A stretch of DNA of 42,343 nucleotides from CAYFKJ01 sp964528595 (lineage in GTDB: Bacteria > Pseudomonadota > Alphaproteobacteria > UBA2966). The stretch spans positions 1 to 42,343 of the forward strand of contig CAZGTM010000031.1 of NCBI GenBank assembly GCA_964528595.1, read 5' to 3'. Position 1 is the first letter of the stretch, and each line of letters starts with the position of its first letter. A program made the translations under genes and the position numbers. Under the pieces are notes generated by a model. That model saw nothing but the letters and a program-made list of their open reading frames with translations. It was not told the origin of the DNA and ran no database searches. Positions 39,426 through 42,343 of this stretch are shown here, in pieces.

Positions 39426-40427
39426 TCAACGTACGTGGAACACGGCCTCGGCACTTCGGCCGTCGATCGATAGCGTGAGCTTGTATTCGCCGGCTTCCCG
39501 CATATCCTCTGCGTCCACCTGCAGATCAAATCGCCTTGATCCCGCCGCCTCAATTCCGCCACCGAAGCCGGGCCGGGAATCCATGACCGTTCTGCCGTCC
39601 GGCGCGCGCACGACCACATGCGGCCATTCGGGCAGATATCTTCCAACCTCGTCGAAACGCCTGTAGCTGTCGTTGAATATCTCCACGGTAACCGGGGTTG
39701 AGAGCAATGGGTCGCCTCGGCGCGACCTCTCGACCACCGGTGGCGCGATGAGATAAACGATGAAGGAGACGTTGACGCGCAAACCCGCGTAGCCGGGACC
39801 CGAGTACAGCTTGCCCTCCCGAGGAGGCTTCGATTTGGTCGACGGCCGGACCTGAGGGGGTTTCGTTGGTTTTTTTGACGAGGCCGTCACTTCGCGGTTT
39901 CGGTCATCGCCGGGCGCGTCCTCACCGAAGGTTGTCAAGGCGGCCACCCAGGTCGAGACATCGCGCCAGGCGGTCCGGCGGTCGATGTCGACGCCCCAAT
40001 CGTCATAGCGCAGGAGCGGGGTGGAGCCGAAGAAGAAGGCGACGACGGCGAGGACCAGAACCCCGCCGGTATAACGGCCCAAAAGTTCCAAAAACCCGCC
40101 TTCGGGATAGACAAAAAAGAGCACGAGCAGAAAATGAGTGGCGACGCCGACCAGCCAGCCGACGGCAAAGTAGAGAACATGGACGTCGCGCGAAAGAAAT
40201 TCCGCCAGCGGTTCCCTCGACCAGTAAATCCATCGTTGTTCCGGCATGAGTTGTACAAAACCGCGGAGCGTCGCCGGTTCCACCAGCCACCAGGTCAGCA
40301 CCAACCCAATGCCAACGAGCAGGGAAAGGACGGCAACGCCGCCGTTGTCGTCGTCGGCGAAAAGAAACATCACTTCGGAAACGAAGAAGCCGAACAGGCC
40401 GAACATGAGAAAGTCGCTCATCTCCAT
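39426..40427 (-). CDS. four-helix membrane protein with C-terminal beta domain, unknown function
   Basis: A 333-residue protein. Four transmembrane helices are visible at about 7-25, 31-50, 85-110 and 118-136 (YFAVGWLVGVATHFLLVLFF, TGGVLVLAVVAFFFGS). A Lys/Pro-rich linker follows (SSKKPTKPPQVRPSTKSKPP, near 185-205), then a beta-rich domain of ~120 residues ending GEYKLTLSIDGRSAEAVFHVR, which looks immunoglobulin-like. The charged linker suggests the C-terminus is cytoplasmic, but the topology is not certain. The start overlaps the end of the upstream exported protein gene by 10 bp. No family is recognised. Confidence 0.8.
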   Translation of the reverse strand: MEMSDFLMFGLFGFFVSEVMFLFADDDNGGVAVLSLLVGIGLVLTWWLVEPATLRGFVQLMPEQRWIYWSREPLAEFLSRDVHVLYFAVGWLVGVATHFLLVLFFVYPEGGFLELLGRYTGGVLVLAVVAFFFGSTPLLRYDDWGVDIDRRTAWRDVSTWVAALTTFGEDAPGDDRNREVTASSKKPTKPPQVRPSTKSKPPREGKLYSGPGYAGLRVNVSFIVYLIAPPVVERSRRGDPLLSTPVTVEIFNDSYRRFDEVGRYLPEWPHVVVRAPDGRTVMDSRPGFGGGIEAAGSRRFDLQVDAEDMREAGEYKLTLSIDGRSAEAVFHVR

Positions 40428-41851
40428 GGCCGCCGCTCCGTATGCCGTTCGATGAGAGGCACCATCCAGCCGGGCAGGCCCGACGCCGTCGCGTAGAAGT
40501 TCAAAGCGAATTTGTCGACCAATTCTTCCAGTCGTTGCTGCAGTTCGGGAATGCGGTCGGAATCGTAGACGAAGGCTTCCGGCGCATCCGCTGCCACCGC
40601 CAGCACGCCGTCCGCCAGATCGGCCGCCTCCTGCATGACGTTGCGCACATCGTTGACGCCGCTGAACACCCCCAGCAGGCCGCTCCTTTCTTCCGCAAGA
40701 TCGATGATGCGCGATTCGAGGTCTCCCCAGGCGGCTGCCTCGATGGCCTTCACGGGCAGCATGCGGTCCAGCTGCTCAAGTTTGTCCATCACCTCCCGCC
40801 TGGTTCTGCGCGCGGCATTGAGCATGTGTTTATCGTTTACCATCCCATTGCGCAGCTGACTGATCTCACTTCTGATCTCGTAGATGCCCCGTCCGATGGC
40901 ATTCGCCCGCCGGCGCTCCGCCGCCACGTCACCCTCGACCATGTTTGCATGATTGTTCGCCAACCGGGCCTGCTCCAAGAGCGATCCAGCTTCACCTAGC
41001 CGGGCTGAGATGGCTGCGGCATGGGCACCGGTCGCACGAAAGACCGGAACGGCCGCGGCGGCCAGCCGAACCGGTTCCGGTTCCGCCAGCATTGCCGGAT
41101 CGGCGAACCATATTTCGTTTTGCTCGGAGCTGTCCGCGGAACCGCCTGGTCCGTACAGGGTCGTTCCGGGCCGCGGCGGATGCCGCAGGCTGCCCGGGGA
41201 AGGCAGATCTTCCTCAAGCTTGCTTGCCGTTCGAAAAAACGCCGCGCGGGCTTCGGCGCTTATTGTTTCGACGCTCTTGGTCTGGGCTTCGGCTTCCTGC
41301 AACAACCGACTGAAGTTTTCAGCCCGGCCGTCCGCCGTTGTGGCGGTCGAATTTGACGAGTTGCGGGCGTTCCGGTGGCGCGAAAGGTCGTTCCTCAACT
41401 GACTTCGGACACCCCCCCATTGCCGCGTTACCGCGCGCCAGTTCTTAAGATCGTCCTGGGCCGACCACCAGCGCGCTTGCTGATGATTGTATTTGGCATG
41501 GGCTCCGACCAACGTGTCGTCGGTAACGCTGGCCAGGGAGCGGAAGTCCTGCACGCCGGAAAGGGTAGGCCGCGGACCCAACCCATAGGGTTTCATGTTG
41601 AGCAGGCGATTGACGCGGTCCGCGGCTGCCTGGAGCAACTGATTGCTCGGCTGTCTCGGTACATAGGTCCCGGTCGTTGTCGTGCCATTGTCGGGCGGCG
41701 GAGACCGGTTGCCCCCGTCATCGCACGGCACGGCGACGTTGTGGCTTGAACCGCCCGCCCCGGCGACGCAGCCCGCTAAAGCCGAGTTCGTTGGCCCGGC
41801 CACCATCAGCGTGACCAGACAGGCATTGCCAATCCAGTAGATCGCCCGCAT
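40418..41851 (-). CDS. exported helical (coiled-coil) protein, unknown function
   Basis: A 477-residue protein. The signal sequence (MRAIYWIGNACLVTLMVAG) ends in SALAGC: either signal peptidase I cleavage after ALA or lipidation at C28 is possible. A Gly/Pro/Thr-rich linker follows to about residue 65. Most of the rest is long charged helices (ENFSRLLQEAEAQTKSVETI, RRTRREVMDKLEQLDRMLPV, IPELQQRLEELVDKFALNFY), consistent with coiled coils. The start at 41851 has AAAGGA and a G-run upstream; the open extension to 42229 is antisense to the divergent gene and rejected. It is the first gene of the leftward operon. No family is recognised. Confidence 0.78.
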   Translation of the reverse strand: MRAIYWIGNACLVTLMVAGPTNSALAGCVAGAGGSSHNVAVPCDDGGNRSPPPDNGTTTTGTYVPRQPSNQLLQAAADRVNRLLNMKPYGLGPRPTLSGVQDFRSLASVTDDTLVGAHAKYNHQQARWWSAQDDLKNWRAVTRQWGGVRSQLRNDLSRHRNARNSSNSTATTADGRAENFSRLLQEAEAQTKSVETISAEARAAFFRTASKLEEDLPSPGSLRHPPRPGTTLYGPGGSADSSEQNEIWFADPAMLAEPEPVRLAAAAVPVFRATGAHAAAISARLGEAGSLLEQARLANNHANMVEGDVAAERRRANAIGRGIYEIRSEISQLRNGMVNDKHMLNAARRTRREVMDKLEQLDRMLPVKAIEAAAWGDLESRIIDLAEERSGLLGVFSGVNDVRNVMQEAADLADGVLAVAADAPEAFVYDSDRIPELQQRLEELVDKFALNFYATASGLPGWMVPLIERHTERRPWR

Positions 41852-41966
41852 CCCCCGTCCTTTCGGCCGTGAGCGTGGCACGCACTCTAGCACGATGGCG
41901 GCCGGTTTTTCTTGGGCTTTGGATCGGCTATGTTTGATAGGAGGGCGATGCGAGGCAGGTGGTGCG

Positions 41967-42343
41967 ATGTCCCGGTACGATGAAGTGGACAAACTATTGC
42001 GCGAAGGACTGCGCTGCGGCTCTGCGGGGGAACGGCGGGCGGCGACCCGCGCTTTCGCCGAGGCGATCAGTATCGTCAAGCGATCCGCCAAGACCGGCAC
42101 GGTGGATGGCCAATTGGAACTCTCTTCCGACTTGCAGGAAATTGCCGACGCACAGGCCCGGGCGGGTCTGTGGCGGCCGGCGCAGAAATCCTTCGTGGCG
42201 GCCCGCAAAGCCGCCAAGAAAGCGCCCAATGTGGTGACAAGACGACTGGAGCGCGGCAGGGCGATCGATCAGGTTGGTGAAGCGGAAGTCGTGGCCATGA
42301 TGGCGGCTTCGGAACCGCGGGCCGCCAGGGGGGCGGCCAAGCG
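41967..42343 (+). CDS. helical-repeat (TPR-like) protein, truncated by window edge
   Basis: The frame opens with ATG at 41967, with AGGTGG eight bases upstream, and runs open to the end of the window: 125 complete codons and no stop. The visible part, MSRYDEVDKLLREGLRCGSA then RAATRAFAEAISIVKRSA and QARAGLWRPAQKSFVAARKA, has the amphipathic helix pairs and spacing of TPR-like repeats. There is no signal peptide, so it is likely cytoplasmic. It is divergent from the exported helical protein across 115 bp and could be functionally linked to that operon. Function unknown. Confidence 0.7.
   Translation, partial: MSRYDEVDKLLREGLRCGSAGERRAATRAFAEAISIVKRSAKTGTVDGQLELSSDLQEIADAQARAGLWRPAQKSFVAARKAAKKAPNVVTRRLERGRAIDQVGEAEVVAMMAASEPRAARGAAK

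Noticed and set aside
41852..42229. N-terminal extension of the exported helical protein to 42229
   Set aside because: It is antisense to the divergent gene starting at 41967, and the signal peptide with a ribosome site begins at 41851.

Overview
This is a GC-rich chromosomal segment from an alphaproteobacterium, possibly a Rhodospirillales-like free-living heterotroph. The class-level call rests on the pst-pho operon with a long PstA, a PleC/DivJ-like PAS histidine kinase, the small basic protein at 38651, and the overall protein character. The order-level guess is weak. No rRNA, tRNA, CRISPR array, transposase or phage gene is visible. About 57 features are listed, and genes are dense with many 4-25 bp overlaps.

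Layout. 1-245 holds no gene but has a long inverted repeat and a terminator-like hairpin. 246-7124 is metabolic: a FAD amine oxidoreductase, a Sel1-repeat protein, a COG4091-type dehydrogenase coupled to a TIM-barrel amidohydrolase, two small exported proteins, and a LysR regulator divergent from an azoreductase. 7298-9307 encodes a TPR-sulfotransferase fusion. 9316-13410 is a module of GFA protein, cytochrome b561 and a four-EF-hand exported protein, divergent from an OmpR-type response regulator and a sensor kinase. The EF-hand protein and the kinase sensor domain both carry runs of aspartate. 13626-17639 has an orphan PAS kinase, malonyl-CoA synthetase, a thioredoxin-like [2Fe-2S] ferredoxin and a DUF2848 protein. 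At about 18204-18217 two gene remnants (the C-terminus of a hybrid kinase and the C-terminus of a GNAT acetyltransferase) meet at one breakpoint. A GH10 xylanase-like Tat lipoprotein, a crotonase and a DsbA-fold isomerase follow.

21187-27878 is a complete phosphate regulon, phoR-pstSCAB-phoU-phoB, with a three-repeat Pho box just before pstS. A membrane PAS kinase lies convergent to phoB. 30023-38179 is a dipeptide-type ABC transporter (binding protein, two permeases, two ATPases), with a strong hairpin terminator after the binding-protein gene, followed by two very similar M38-type amidohydrolases. The likely logic is uptake of a peptide or peptide-like amide and then cytoplasmic hydrolysis. 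38381-38818 has a cold-shock protein and a 55-residue basic protein.

38850-42343 is the least explained part. A three-gene operon reads leftward: an exported helical protein, a four-helix membrane protein with a beta-rich C-terminal domain, and a two-helix membrane protein. It is divergent from a helical-repeat protein cut by the window edge. I recognise no family for these genes. This locus and the EF-hand/poly-Asp two-component module are the best candidates for undescribed biology. All functional statements are from reading the sequence; no database search was run.
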